From Chitinophaga sp. MM2321 (GTDB lineage: Bacteria > Bacteroidota > Bacteroidia > Chitinophagales > Chitinophagaceae), in assembly GCF_964033635.1 (NCBI RefSeq), contig NZ_OZ035533.1:1674001-1738000 (forward strand): DNA of 64,000 nt. The letters run 5' to 3'. Below, in pieces: positions 8,276-17,096 of this stretch. How positions within the stretch are numbered: position 1 is the stretch's first letter; each line of letters starts with the position of its first letter. The notes beneath the pieces are model-generated. The model ran no database searches and was not told the DNA's origin. It saw only the letters and a program-made list of their open reading frames with translations. A program made the translations under genes and the position numbers.

Positions 8276-9571
8276 TTAGTGGGCAAAATCTGCCATGTAA
8301 TCTCCGTTGATCCGTTCCATCGGTGGATTGAAGTAACCAAACTTAACGTCCGGGAACTCTTCCTGGATCAGCTCCTGTAGCTGTTTTACGCCTAAGCACT
8401 CACCGGTTTCGGTAACGCCCAGTTTACCCAGGTACCAGTCGGGATCAATATTGAAATTACGCCACTGGATCATGTTCAGTCCTGTTTCCCGGATCAGTTT
8501 GCGCAGTGCTTCGTATTCATCTGCACTATCTGTCATACCCGGAAATACAAAGTAGTTGATGGAACTCCAGCCACCAAACTCACGCATTACTTTCAGACTT
8601 TCAATAATATCTTCAAATACGTAGTTGTTGGGGCGGTAGTATGGTGTATAGTATTTCTCCTGTGCAGAGTTGAGGCTCACACGGATACTATTAAGACCGG
8701 CTTCACACAATGCCCGCACCGCATCCGGCTTGCTGCCGTTGGTGTTGATGTTGATGCTGCCTTTGGGCGTATGTTTACGTATTTCTATAATGGATTCGCG
8801 GATGGTTTCCCACATGAGCAGCGGTTCGCCTTCACAACCCTGGCCAAAGCTGACGATCGGGAAGGGGGCTGTTTCCAGGTGAGGTACGGTGTATTCCACT
8901 ATTTCCTGTGCAGTAGGTTTGAAACGCAGGCGGTCCTGGGTGGATACAATGCTTTCTTCTTCCGGCTGGAAGGAAATACATCCCACGCAGTTAGCGTTGC
9001 AGGCGGGAGAGGACGGAATCGGGCATTCCCATCTTCCCATAAAATAATTACGCGCAGCAGGACATTCGTAGGTAAGGGCGCAGTTTTCTGCCAGATGCTG
9101 TACCAGCCTGTTATGCGGGTAGGCTTCTGTAAGCTGTTTTACGCCTTGTTTTACTTTTTTATCATCAAAACCTGCGCATTCCTGGCGGATATCCGCCTCA
9201 ATACGGGTAGCAGGTACATAAAATTTACCATCCAGCCAGCCCACTGCTGTGTAGCAAAACAAAGGCAGGGTGGGCGCATCCGGCATGGTTTCATAGGCAG
9301 CCAGGTAAAAGCCGGTATGAGCGGGCGGAATAAAAGCCGCTACTGCCCATCCTTTATCACATAGTTGCATATCGCCGGTAGTAGCGTCTATACCTATACC
9401 GCGACGGCCAGGCAGCTCATACAAATTACCTCCTTCCGGTAACTCAATCCACTCTTCGGGATCTACTGGACCCGCATCCCAGCCACTACGGCCGGTTACA
9501 TGCATGGTCGTATCTTCGAAAATATTTCCTTTACCGTCAGAATATAATATGTAAGGTGTCTGATCCAACAT
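8276..9571 (-). CDS. Radical SAM protein of unknown substrate
   Basis: 431-residue radical SAM enzyme. The [4Fe-4S] motif is C191-x3-C195-x2-C198. It is followed by conserved-looking blocks such as FGQGCEGEPLL and ININTNGSKPDAV, as expected for a TIM barrel with an SAM site. An N-terminal region of about 185 residues precedes the barrel and carries additional cysteines (C164, C170, C183) close to the cluster. These could hold a second cluster or metal, but this cannot be decided from sequence. No obvious substrate gene is adjacent. Its start is 5 nt from inverted-repeat copy B. Confidence 0.85.
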   Translation of the reverse strand: MLDQTPYILYSDGKGNIFEDTTMHVTGRSGWDAGPVDPEEWIELPEGGNLYELPGRRGIGIDATTGDMQLCDKGWAVAAFIPPAHTGFYLAAYETMPDAPTLPLFCYTAVGWLDGKFYVPATRIEADIRQECAGFDDKKVKQGVKQLTEAYPHNRLVQHLAENCALTYECPAARNYFMGRWECPIPSSPACNANCVGCISFQPEEESIVSTQDRLRFKPTAQEIVEYTVPHLETAPFPIVSFGQGCEGEPLLMWETIRESIIEIRKHTPKGSININTNGSKPDAVRALCEAGLNSIRVSLNSAQEKYYTPYYRPNNYVFEDIIESLKVMREFGGWSSINYFVFPGMTDSADEYEALRKLIRETGLNMIQWRNFNIDPDWYLGKLGVTETGECLGVKQLQELIQEEFPDVKFGYFNPPMERINGDYMADFAH

Positions 9572-9576
9572 TTAAA

Positions 9577-9695
9577 TTTTCGTGTTTTTTGATTTTTATA
9601 TTTTTTGATTTCGCATTTTTTGATTTTTATAAGTTGAAATTTTAGGGAGATAAATACCTGCAACAAAACCCCAAAATCAAAAAATCCGAAAATCT
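9577..9695. repeat. Long intergenic inverted repeat, copy B (degenerate)
   Basis: The outer arms, about 9577-9608 and 9664-9695, are imperfect complements. The interior is a run of RATTT-type words (TTGATTTTT and similar). The element overlaps the stop codon (9694-9696) of the leftward membrane-protein gene and ends 5 nt before the leftward radical SAM start, so it again fills the whole gap between two co-oriented genes. Confidence 0.65.
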
Positions 9696-10281
9696 ATTTC
9701 ACCCTGCTCTGGAAAAACGCATTCATGGTTTCCCATTGTTCTTTCGTTGGTTCATCCAGCACATCCAGGTGCAGGATCCTGTTATTTTTAAAATCCATTG
9801 TGAGCAGGTCGTTGCGCAAAATTACGTTATTCAGTTCGTTCCAGCCAATGAGCTTTTCTGAAAAGGAGGTGGGTACGCTGATGCCGGTCATATCTATTTT
9901 TACAAATACGGCCTGGAAGGTCTTGTATTCAGCCCAGCCGATGTACGCCAGTCCCAGTCCCACTGCAAACACTATCAGGCCGGTTATTACCTGTGCATGC
10001 GATAAAAAGTACAGGCTGGCGGTGAGGCAAACGAATGATTGTACCAGTCTTGCTACACTGTTGGCCTCGCCAAACTTTTTAAACCGTTTCATCCGGAAAG
10101 GGAACAGTAAAGAGGCGCCGCCGAGTGCCAGGAAAAAGCCTGCCAGTATCCAGTTGGGCTGCGGTCCGCGGTAAACGCCGATGGCATTGAACAGGAAAAG
10201 GATGCCGGTAAGCCCATGCATAGCGGGCAATAACCGGAGCCTGCTGGCTGCATTAGGGTGTAAGATGCGCAATTTATACAT
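9694..10281 (-). CDS. Small membrane protein with PH-like C-terminal region
   Basis: 195-residue protein I do not recognise by name. Four hydrophobic segments lie roughly at 20-36, 43-60, 80-95 and 99-115. They are followed by a soluble C-terminal part (about 120-195) whose strand pattern (VKIDMTGISV, LIGWNELNNVILRNDLLTMDF) resembles bacterial PH-like domains that follow membrane segments. The C-terminus is probably cytoplasmic. It lies 16 nt downstream of the ureohydrolase gene on the same strand and is probably co-transcribed with it. No function is proposed. Confidence 0.7.
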   Translation of the reverse strand: MYKLRILHPNAASRLRLLPAMHGLTGILFLFNAIGVYRGPQPNWILAGFFLALGGASLLFPFRMKRFKKFGEANSVARLVQSFVCLTASLYFLSHAQVITGLIVFAVGLGLAYIGWAEYKTFQAVFVKIDMTGISVPTSFSEKLIGWNELNNVILRNDLLTMDFKNNRILHLDVLDEPTKEQWETMNAFFQSRVK

Positions 10282-10297
10282 GGGTAAAACGGACTGG

Positions 10298-11341
10298 TTA
10301 GGAATTGGAACTGATCAACAGGTTACAGAGTTTAAACAATACACGGGCGCCTACATTGGAATCCCAGTCGTCGTGCGAGGCGCTTACCTCGTTCAGGTCA
10401 AAGCCGATCAGCTTGCGGCCGCTGGCCAGGACCTGTTTGAACAGGTAATAGATCTGCTCTGCTTCAAAGCCTCCGGCTACCGGCGTACCGGTATGCGGGC
10501 ACAATTTAGGATCCAGGCCGTCAATATCAAAGCTGATATATACCTGTTGTGGCAGGGTAGCTACAATACTTTCGCAGATAGCCTTCCAGGTTTCCCCTTC
10601 AAATTGTCTTTCTTTAAGATCCTTATCAAAGAAAGTGGTGACACGGCCATTGCTGTTATTGATATAATCTATTTCTTCTTCGCAGTAATCACGGATACCT
10701 ACCTGTACCAGCTGCTGTAACTGCGGAACTTCCGCCAGGGCATTGTACATAATGGAGGCATGTGAGTATTTGAACCCTTCGTAGCTGTCGCGGAGATCGC
10801 AGTGGGCATCGATTTGCAAGATGCCAAAATCGCCCTTGTGCTCGCCAATAGCTTTAAAGAAGCCCAGTGGAGTGCTATGGTCACCGCCTACCAGACCTAC
10901 CAGTTTGCCTTTTTCCAGCAATCCTTTGGTTTGGGTATACACCCATTCATTCATGGCGCGGGTACCGTTATTCACGTCTACGACCGTTTTCTTCAAAAAC
11001 TCATTTTCTGAGATATCTCCACCTTCTATCAGGAATTTCAGGTATAACTCCGCTTCTTTACGCAGATAATCGCTGCGAAGCAGCAGGTGTTTATCTGGTT
11101 CCCGCATAAAGAAACCCTGTTTCCAGCCGTCTTTAACGTCTGCATCGTACAGGTCTACCTGGAAAGAGGCCCTGAAGATATGTTCCGGTCCGCGGGCAGT
11201 GCCATTACGATAAGATACCGTTACTTCCCAGGGAACAGGCAGCAATACTAATTTTGCTTCTTCTTCCGAAAAGGGTAAGCCAAAAACATTGTTAGACAAA
11301 AGACCCACTGAGTTAGGATCAAATTGAGATAAATCAGTCAT
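10298..11341 (-). CDS. Ureohydrolase (formimidoylglutamase/agmatinase-like)
   Basis: 347-residue member of the arginase/agmatinase/formimidoylglutamase superfamily, which hydrolyses guanidino or formimino groups using two manganese ions. The metal ligands are in place: GGDHS with H155, DAHCD with D178, H180 and D182, and SFDIDGLDP with D272 and D274. The Bacteroidota members with this layout are usually annotated as formimidoylglutamase (histidine degradation) or agmatinase. No hut or polyamine gene is adjacent, so the substrate is left open. Confidence 0.85.
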   Translation of the reverse strand: MTDLSQFDPNSVGLLSNNVFGLPFSEEEAKLVLLPVPWEVTVSYRNGTARGPEHIFRASFQVDLYDADVKDGWKQGFFMREPDKHLLLRSDYLRKEAELYLKFLIEGGDISENEFLKKTVVDVNNGTRAMNEWVYTQTKGLLEKGKLVGLVGGDHSTPLGFFKAIGEHKGDFGILQIDAHCDLRDSYEGFKYSHASIMYNALAEVPQLQQLVQVGIRDYCEEEIDYINNSNGRVTTFFDKDLKERQFEGETWKAICESIVATLPQQVYISFDIDGLDPKLCPHTGTPVAGGFEAEQIYYLFKQVLASGRKLIGFDLNEVSASHDDWDSNVGARVLFKLCNLLISSNS

Positions 11342-11436
11342 GATGAAATCTTACTTTTCTAAATTCCGCGCAAAGATAGGATTATGTTTACTTACAGCCC
11401 TGCTTCTGATAAAAAGAATTGCCTTTTATATAAAAG

Positions 11437-11469
11437 TTGCCGTAAGAAGGGCATTTTAAGTTAATTTTG
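11437..11469 (+). promoter_or_regulatory. Bacteroidota-type promoter for ccmE
   Basis: A -7 box TAATTTTG (11462-11469) matches the phylum consensus TAnnTTTG exactly, with TTG at 11437-11439 about 22 nt upstream as the -33 element. The predicted transcript would start near 11476, about 100 nt before the ccmE start. Confidence 0.55.
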
Positions 11470-11578
11470 CCCCGTTATTTGGGAAGAGATCAATACAGGC
11501 AAATAAGGTGAAATGAAAGAGTGGTGCTGGTAAAGGATTTGCGGCTTAAGTCACAACAATAGGGAAGATAATTTTCAT

Positions 11579-11977
11579 ATGAAAAAGACAAATATTATTC
11601 TGCTGGTGGTAATTGCTGTTGCAATTGGTGTAATCGTAACCATGGTTGGCGATTTCAGTACCTATGAAACATTTGCCACTGCACGTGAGAAAGAAGGAAA
11701 GGAGTTCCATGTAATCGGAAAGCTGGATACCTTACAGGCCATGAAATATGACCCGATGAAAGATGCTAATCTATTCAGCTTCTACGTACATGATAAAACA
11801 GGCGAAACGCGCAAAGTAGTTTTCTATGGCGCAAAACCTACCGACTTTGAGAAAGCTGAATCCGTAGTGCTGACCGGAAAAATGGAAGGCAACGAATTTC
11901 ATTGCAGCAAAATCCTCATGAAATGCCCGTCTAAATACAAAGACGACCAGGTAGCAATGAGCAGCAAACAACTTTAA
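11579..11977 (+). CDS. ccmE: Cytochrome c maturation haem chaperone CcmE, Cys-type
   Basis: 132-residue haem chaperone of system I cytochrome c biogenesis. An N-terminal membrane anchor (about 5-22) is followed by a periplasmic beta-barrel (VIGKLD, FSFYVHD, VVFYGAKP, VVLTGKMEG). The haem-binding site is C116-P-S-K-Y120 rather than the textbook His-x3-Tyr. This Cys-x3-Tyr form is known from some Desulfovibrio and archaeal CcmE proteins, where cysteine binds haem. ccmF follows 118 nt downstream behind inverted-repeat copy C. No ccmA, ccmB or ccmC gene is adjacent. Confidence 0.9.
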   Translation: MKKTNIILLVVIAVAIGVIVTMVGDFSTYETFATAREKEGKEFHVIGKLDTLQAMKYDPMKDANLFSFYVHDKTGETRKVVFYGAKPTDFEKAESVVLTGKMEGNEFHCSKILMKCPSKYKDDQVAMSSKQL

Positions 11978-11985
11978 AAATTGTC

Positions 11986-12078
11986 AGGTTTTCGAATTTC
12001 TTGATTTTCGAATTTTATTTCCGGGAATGGGTTTCGCCGGGAAACTAAATCTCAAAATCAAAAAATACGAAAATCCCT
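11986..12078. repeat. Long intergenic inverted repeat, copy C (imperfect)
   Basis: The left part (about 11986-12024) and right part (about 12036-12078) are roughly 80% complementary. They are built from words such as TTGATTTTC and CGAATTTT and meet near a GC-rich centre (TTTCCGGG and CCGGGAAA). The element begins 8 nt after the ccmE stop and ends 17 nt before the ccmF start. Confidence 0.7.
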
Positions 12079-12095
12079 AAATCTATACGACTCTC

Positions 12096-14579
12096 ATGAA
12101 ATTTGTAGGGGAACACTTATTGCCGGGCCAACTGGGTCATTTCTTTGCCGTACTGGCATTTGTAGCATCGATGGTAGCCACTGTGGCTTATTACAGGGTT
12201 GTTAAGGCCAAAGAGCCTGCCTTGCAGGAGTCATGGAAAAAACTGGCCCGCTGGTCTTTTATTATCCAGTCTGCCGCGGTGATCGCCGTTTTCAGCTGCC
12301 TGTACTATATCCTGTATAATCACTTCTTTGAATATAAATATGCCTGGCGCAACACATCCCGTGATCTGCCTATCCAATACCTGCTCTCCAGCCTCTGGTC
12401 CGACCAGGAAGGCAGCTTCCTGCTCTGGAGTATCTGGAACAGTATCCTGGGTATTATATTGATCCGTACTTCCAAAAAATGGGAAGCGCCGGTAATGACG
12501 ATATTCTCCCTCGCACAGCTGGTAATGGCCAGTATGTTGCTGGGTATCTTCATCTTTGGGTATAAAATTGGTAGCAATCCGTTCACGTTGCTGAGAGAAG
12601 CGCCGGAAAACCTGGCTGCTCCTATCTTCCAGACGGCAGACTATATGCAGCATATCCACGATGGTAATGGACTGAACGTAACGCTGCAAAACTACTGGAT
12701 GGTGATCCACCCGCCGGTATTGTTCCTGGGGTTTGCTTCCATGATCATTCCTTTTGCCTTTGCTTTCGCCGGCCTGTGGACCCGCGATTATACCAGCTGG
12801 GTAAAACCAGTACTGCCCTGGGCGCTCTTTGCCATTATGTTACTGGGTACCGGTATCATGATGGGCGCTGCCTGGGCGTATGAATCACTCAACTTCGGCG
12901 GCTACTGGGCCTGGGATCCTGTAGAAAATGCCTCTCTCGTGCCATGGCTTACCATGGTAGCCGGTCTGCATACCCTACTGGCCTATAAGCATACGGGACA
13001 TGCACTGAAATCCACCATGTTCTTCTTCTTTATTTCCTATGTCCTGATCCTTTATTCGTCTTTCCTGACAAAGAGTGGAATTTTGGGAGATACTTCCGTA
13101 CACTCCTTTACTGATATGGGTATGAGCGGTCAGCTGTTGATTTCTATGCTGATCTTTACAGTGCCTGCTATCACCCTGCTCATTACACGCAGGAAGGAGA
13201 TACCATCTATTAAAAAAGAAGAAAGCACCTACTCCCGCGAGTTCTGGCTCTTCGTAGGTTCCCTGGTCCTGCTGATAGCGGCTATACAGATCACTTTTAC
13301 AACATCTATCCCGGTATGGAACAAACTGCTCAGTCTCAGCGGTCTGAAAGGACTCTTTAAGCTGGATGACCTGGCGCCTCCATCCGATACCATCTTCCAT
13401 TTCAATAAAATCCAGATCTGGATTGCTATTGTACTGGGTATATTAACAGCAGTGGTACAGTTCCTGAAATACAAGGATACGCCACGTGGACTGTTAACAA
13501 AAAAGATATGGTTGCCAACCGTGATTGCAGTGTTGCTCACCGGGTTAATAGCCTGGAAAGGTACCATCACCTATGATACTTATGGTGCAGGATTCCTCAC
13601 CGCTATCTATATTATGTTGTTTGCCAGCATTTATGCGATCGTTGGAAACATTTCCTATATTTTCATCGGACTGAAAGGAAAGATCAAATCTGCCGGTGCT
13701 TCTGTAGCGCATATCGGTTTTGGTATGGTGCTGCTGGGCGTGCTGATTTCTTCTGCCAAAATGGAAGTAATATCCATCGACCGGATGAAGATGCTGAATG
13801 ATGGCTTCTTCAGAAAAGAAAGTAAACAGAATCCGCGTGAAAATATCATGCTGCCCAAAGATCTGCAGATACAAATGGGCGACTATCACGTAACATACGT
13901 AGGTGATTCCACTGCGAAAGGGGATCCCAAAACCTACTACGTGATGCGTTATGAAAGGAGGGATAAAATGACTGGTGAAGTGAAAGAGAAATTCACCCTG
14001 TATCCGGATGCTTTCGTTAATAAAAAGGAGAATAGCCTGTCTTCCAACCCGGCTTCCAAACACTACCTGACCAGGGATGTTTTCACGTATGTGTCAGCAG
14101 CACCCAACAAGTCAGAAGAGGCCAACGGAGATACCACACAATATGTAACACATGAGGTGAAACAGGGCGATTCCATTTTCTTCTCCCGTGGTTTTATCGT
14201 GCTGAAAGGATTGAACACCAAACCTGAAAGCAAAAATTATGTGCCGCAGAATGGCGACCTCGCAGTAGGTGCGGAACTGGAAGTGTTTACACAAACAGAT
14301 GACCACTTTAACTTGCAACCGATCTACTTTATCCGCGACAGCAGCTACCAGTACAGTGTGGAAGACACATTGTCGCCGCTGAACCTGAGTGTACGTTTCT
14401 CGAAGATCATGCCTGCTGATAACAAGATAGAGCTGAAAGTGAAAGAAACTGCCGGCTTTAGCGACTACGTAGTGATGAAAGCATTGGTATTCCCTTATAT
14501 CAATGTACTGTGGCTGGGTATCCTGATTACTATCGTTGGTACCGGTATGAGCATTTATCACAGAACAAGAAGAAAATAA
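12096..14579 (+). CDS. ccmF: Cytochrome c haem lyase component CcmF
   Basis: 827-residue polytopic membrane protein of the CcmF/CcsA haem-handling superfamily, which transfers haem to apocytochrome c. The haem-contacting WWD signature GGYWAWDPVENASLVPW is at 268-284, and a conserved external-histidine stretch WMVIHPPVLF is at 201-210. The C-terminal third (about 590-800) is a large periplasmic domain before the last transmembrane helix at about 803-820, as in CcmF. It is partnered with ccmE just upstream. A clear terminator follows. Confidence 0.95.
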   Translation: MKFVGEHLLPGQLGHFFAVLAFVASMVATVAYYRVVKAKEPALQESWKKLARWSFIIQSAAVIAVFSCLYYILYNHFFEYKYAWRNTSRDLPIQYLLSSLWSDQEGSFLLWSIWNSILGIILIRTSKKWEAPVMTIFSLAQLVMASMLLGIFIFGYKIGSNPFTLLREAPENLAAPIFQTADYMQHIHDGNGLNVTLQNYWMVIHPPVLFLGFASMIIPFAFAFAGLWTRDYTSWVKPVLPWALFAIMLLGTGIMMGAAWAYESLNFGGYWAWDPVENASLVPWLTMVAGLHTLLAYKHTGHALKSTMFFFFISYVLILYSSFLTKSGILGDTSVHSFTDMGMSGQLLISMLIFTVPAITLLITRRKEIPSIKKEESTYSREFWLFVGSLVLLIAAIQITFTTSIPVWNKLLSLSGLKGLFKLDDLAPPSDTIFHFNKIQIWIAIVLGILTAVVQFLKYKDTPRGLLTKKIWLPTVIAVLLTGLIAWKGTITYDTYGAGFLTAIYIMLFASIYAIVGNISYIFIGLKGKIKSAGASVAHIGFGMVLLGVLISSAKMEVISIDRMKMLNDGFFRKESKQNPRENIMLPKDLQIQMGDYHVTYVGDSTAKGDPKTYYVMRYERRDKMTGEVKEKFTLYPDAFVNKKENSLSSNPASKHYLTRDVFTYVSAAPNKSEEANGDTTQYVTHEVKQGDSIFFSRGFIVLKGLNTKPESKNYVPQNGDLAVGAELEVFTQTDDHFNLQPIYFIRDSSYQYSVEDTLSPLNLSVRFSKIMPADNKIELKVKETAGFSDYVVMKALVFPYINVLWLGILITIVGTGMSIYHRTRRK

Positions 14580-14603
14580 CCGTTTATAATATTTTTGTGA
14601 GAT

Positions 14604-14642
14604 AACCCTTCAATGGCATCGCTGTTGAAGGGTTTTTCTTTT
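14604..14642 (+). terminator. Intrinsic terminator after ccmF
   Basis: A perfect 10-bp stem (14604-14613 with 14625-14634) with an 11-nt loop is followed by TTTTTCTTTT, starting 24 nt after the ccmF stop. Confidence 0.85.
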
Positions 14643-14698
14643 AATAAATACCGGGTTTTCAGCATTCTTATATACATTTAGCCTCGTAAAATAGTCCC

Positions 14699-15703
14699 AT
14701 GAACCTTAAACGATTGCGTATACCCCTGATCGTTATTTCATCCCTGGTAATCGTGTACCTGCTCGGGCCCAGACCTGCAGCGCCGGTATACACCTATGAG
14801 CTGCCTGTTGTACCTCCCGCGGGACAGGCGCTTGACAATTACATCGCACAAAAAGAATCGCAGCACCGGTTAAAGCCGGATAATGAAGCCCGGATTGTGT
14901 GGCATGATTCATCGTTTCACAAAACGCCTTATGCTGTTGTGTATCTCCACGGTTTTTCCGCCAGCCAGGAAGAGGGAAATCCTGTGCACCGCAACTTTGC
15001 CCGCCGTTTTGGCTGTAATTTGTACCTGTCGCGGCTGGATGGCCACGGTATTGATACCACCGCACCTTTACAGGAAATGACCGCCACCGGTTTGTGGCGC
15101 GATGCCATGGAAGCACTGAGCATTGGAAAGGCGCTGGGAGATAAAGTGATCCTGATGGGCACTTCTACCGGCGGCACCCTGGCCCTGAAACTGGCAGCCG
15201 CTTTCCCCGACGATGTGTATGCTATCATTAATATGTCGCCCAATATCGCTATCAACGACAAACTCGCTTTCCTGGCCAACGACCCCTGGGGATTGCAACT
15301 GGCGCGGCTGGTTAACAAAGGGAATTTCCGGCGTTCGAATGACACCAACCGGGTAACGGCGCAGTACTGGAGCAACAGCTACCGGCTGGAAGCCGTGGTG
15401 CAGCTGGAAAACCTGCTGGAATCTACCATGACGCCCGCTACCTTTAAAGCGGTGCACCAGCCGGTACTTAACCTGTATTATTATAAAGATGAACAACACC
15501 AGGACCCGACTGTACGGGTATCGGCTATCCTGAAGATGGAAAAGGAGCTGTCTACCCCCGACAGCCTGAAAGCTGCCATCGCCATTCCGGGTGCAGGCGC
15601 ACACGTGATAGGCAGTGCGCTCACTTCTCACGACCTGCCTGCGGTGACGAAAGCCATCGACGATTTTGCCATCCATAAATTGAAAATGAAACCGTTATAT
15701 TAA
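14699..15703 (+). CDS. Alpha/beta hydrolase, membrane-anchored
   Basis: 334-residue alpha/beta hydrolase with an N-terminal hydrophobic anchor (about 7-23). The oxyanion-region HGF is at 84-86. The nucleophile elbow is G154-T-S156-T-G158, with serine as the nucleophile and a hydrophobic strand before it. A histidine near 302 (GAGAHV) is the likely catalytic base. The fold suggests an esterase or lipase-type enzyme facing the periplasm; the substrate is unknown. It stands between the ccmF terminator and DUF4294 on the same strand. Confidence 0.82.
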   Translation: MNLKRLRIPLIVISSLVIVYLLGPRPAAPVYTYELPVVPPAGQALDNYIAQKESQHRLKPDNEARIVWHDSSFHKTPYAVVYLHGFSASQEEGNPVHRNFARRFGCNLYLSRLDGHGIDTTAPLQEMTATGLWRDAMEALSIGKALGDKVILMGTSTGGTLALKLAAAFPDDVYAIINMSPNIAINDKLAFLANDPWGLQLARLVNKGNFRRSNDTNRVTAQYWSNSYRLEAVVQLENLLESTMTPATFKAVHQPVLNLYYYKDEQHQDPTVRVSAILKMEKELSTPDSLKAAIAIPGAGAHVIGSALTSHDLPAVTKAIDDFAIHKLKMKPLY

Positions 15704-15796
15704 CCATCTTTCCGGGCAGGATTTTGATCATGACGGAATCTGAAAACTTTTATAACTTGTGGTAACATTTCAAAGGTAAGTACCGTTAAAAGTTGT

Positions 15797-16420
15797 ATGC
15801 GTCGCCTGAAACAAATCATTTCTTCCGTCTTCCTGTTGCTCAGTATTTTAATATGCTGTAATAAAGCAATGGCACAACAGGCTCATGGCGCTGATGTTAT
15901 TCCCCTGCATGCCATCGTGGTAGGTAACGATACCATTCCGGTTATTACCCTCGCTATTTTTGATGTAGTGGAAAAAATGCCAAGAGCATTACGTAAACAA
16001 CATGAACGCTGGAGCCGTTTAAGGAACGCCGTTTACGTAACCTATCCCTATGCAAAATCAGCTGCACGCATATTGAAAGATGTAAACAGCCGGCTGGCCA
16101 CCCTTCCTAACAAACGGGAACGCAAAGAATTTTTGGCCTCCAAGGAAAAAGAAATGAAAGTCCAGTTCGGCGATAAACTTCAGAACCTCTCCGTATACCA
16201 GGGCAAAGTGCTCATGAAACTCATCGACCGTGAAACCGGTCAGAACTGCTTTGAAATCATCAAAGAACTAAAAGGTGGTTTCAATGCAAGGGTATGGCAA
16301 ACAGTTGCCTTCTTCTTCGGTGGTAATCTTAAAAGTGATTACGACAAGCAGGAAGATAAGGATATAGAAGTGATTGTACAGGAGCTGGAACTCTACCAGC
16401 AGTACCGGGCCTATAATTAA
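15797..16420 (+). CDS. DUF4294 family secreted protein
   Basis: 207-residue protein with a signal peptide (positively charged start, hydrophobic 10-21, cleavage after AMA near residue 26). The mature part has the DUF4294 pattern, including RLRNAVYVTYPYAKSAARIL and the LIDRETGQNCFEIIKEL block, with a basic helical centre. The family is confined to Bacteroidota and has no established function. Inverted-repeat copy D lies in the gap after it. Confidence 0.82.
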   Translation: MRRLKQIISSVFLLLSILICCNKAMAQQAHGADVIPLHAIVVGNDTIPVITLAIFDVVEKMPRALRKQHERWSRLRNAVYVTYPYAKSAARILKDVNSRLATLPNKRERKEFLASKEKEMKVQFGDKLQNLSVYQGKVLMKLIDRETGQNCFEIIKELKGGFNARVWQTVAFFFGGNLKSDYDKQEDKDIEVIVQELELYQQYRAYN

Positions 16421-16455
16421 TTGGGCTATCTTAGTAAAAATTTACGGATTTACTT

Positions 16456-16534
16456 ATTTTTTTATTTAGAGATTTGAAATGCGATGGAAATAACTTCGAT
16501 CTCCGCTGCATTTCAAATCTCTAAATAAAAAAAT
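16456..16534. repeat. Long intergenic inverted repeat, copy D (core-bearing)
   Basis: A perfect 27-bp stem (16456-16482 with 16508-16534) surrounds a 25-nt loop. The right side of the loop carries the family core ATCTCCGCTGC intact (16499-16509). The left side is diverged (GCGATGGA), so the core pairs only partly here. The element starts 35 nt after the DUF4294 stop and ends 11 nt before the next start codon. Confidence 0.9.
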
Positions 16535-16545
16535 TCCAAAATATT

Positions 16546-17049
16546 ATGAAAACGAAAGCACGAATATTAATTCTCGGTCTGTTGTTTACTTCGTTTGCAG
16601 CGGTGGCGCAATCTGAAGAAGATGATACGCCGGTATATGTGGTGGATAGTGTGGTAGCCACGCAGGCGGCTATGGGACAAATATCACCTGATCAGATCGC
16701 ACTCATCACCATCGCCAAAGGGCAAAAAGCAGTATTGAAATATGGTAGCCAGGCTGCTAACGGTGTAGTATATGTGGAAACCAAACCCTTTGCACGCAGA
16801 CGTATAGGAAGGCTCCTCAGCGCCGCATCTCCTGCATACGACAGCCTGCTGCACAAGTACGGCAACGACAGCAGTTTCTATTATATCGTAAATGATAAAC
16901 CCATTACCCCTACAGATGAAACCCGCCTGATGACACTGGATAAAAAGACTTTTCAGACCATCAGTATCTTATCTGCCAGACAATTGGAAGAGAAATACCA
17001 GGTGAAAGATAAAAATGCCGGTATCATCATTAGCAGTACTGAGGATTGA
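16546..17049 (+). CDS. Secreted protein resembling a TonB-receptor plug
   Basis: 167-residue secreted protein (signal peptide ending near VAQ, residue 21). The segment ISPDQIALITIAKGQKAVLKY (46-66) followed by ANGVVYVET looks like the part of SusC-type plug domains where a strand-turn-strand precedes 'YG..ANGVI.I.T'. It has no barrel and is too short to be a receptor, so it would be a free plug-like periplasmic protein, as also seen as appended domains in other Bacteroidota proteins. Function is unknown. It ends 47 nt before bshB1. Confidence 0.62.
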   Translation: MKTKARILILGLLFTSFAAVAQSEEDDTPVYVVDSVVATQAAMGQISPDQIALITIAKGQKAVLKYGSQAANGVVYVETKPFARRRIGRLLSAASPAYDSLLHKYGNDSSFYYIVNDKPITPTDETRLMTLDKKTFQTISILSARQLEEKYQVKDKNAGIIISSTED

Positions 17050-17077
17050 TACAGTACCAAATAATTTCCCATCTTTG
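17046..17077 (+). promoter_or_regulatory. Candidate promoter for bshB1
   Basis: CATCTTTG (17070-17077) matches 7 of 8 positions of the TAnnTTTG -7 box, and TTG at 17046-17048 lies 21 nt upstream. Transcription would begin only about 13 nt before the bshB1 ATG. The -33 part overlaps the stop codon of the preceding gene. Confidence 0.45.
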
Positions 17078-17096
17078 CACCTCAATTTAATACAAC

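Noticed and set aside
13545..14063. Minus-strand frame of 172 codons inside ccmF
   Set aside because: Shadow of ccmF, which has continuous membrane-protein coding and the WWD motif on the + strand.
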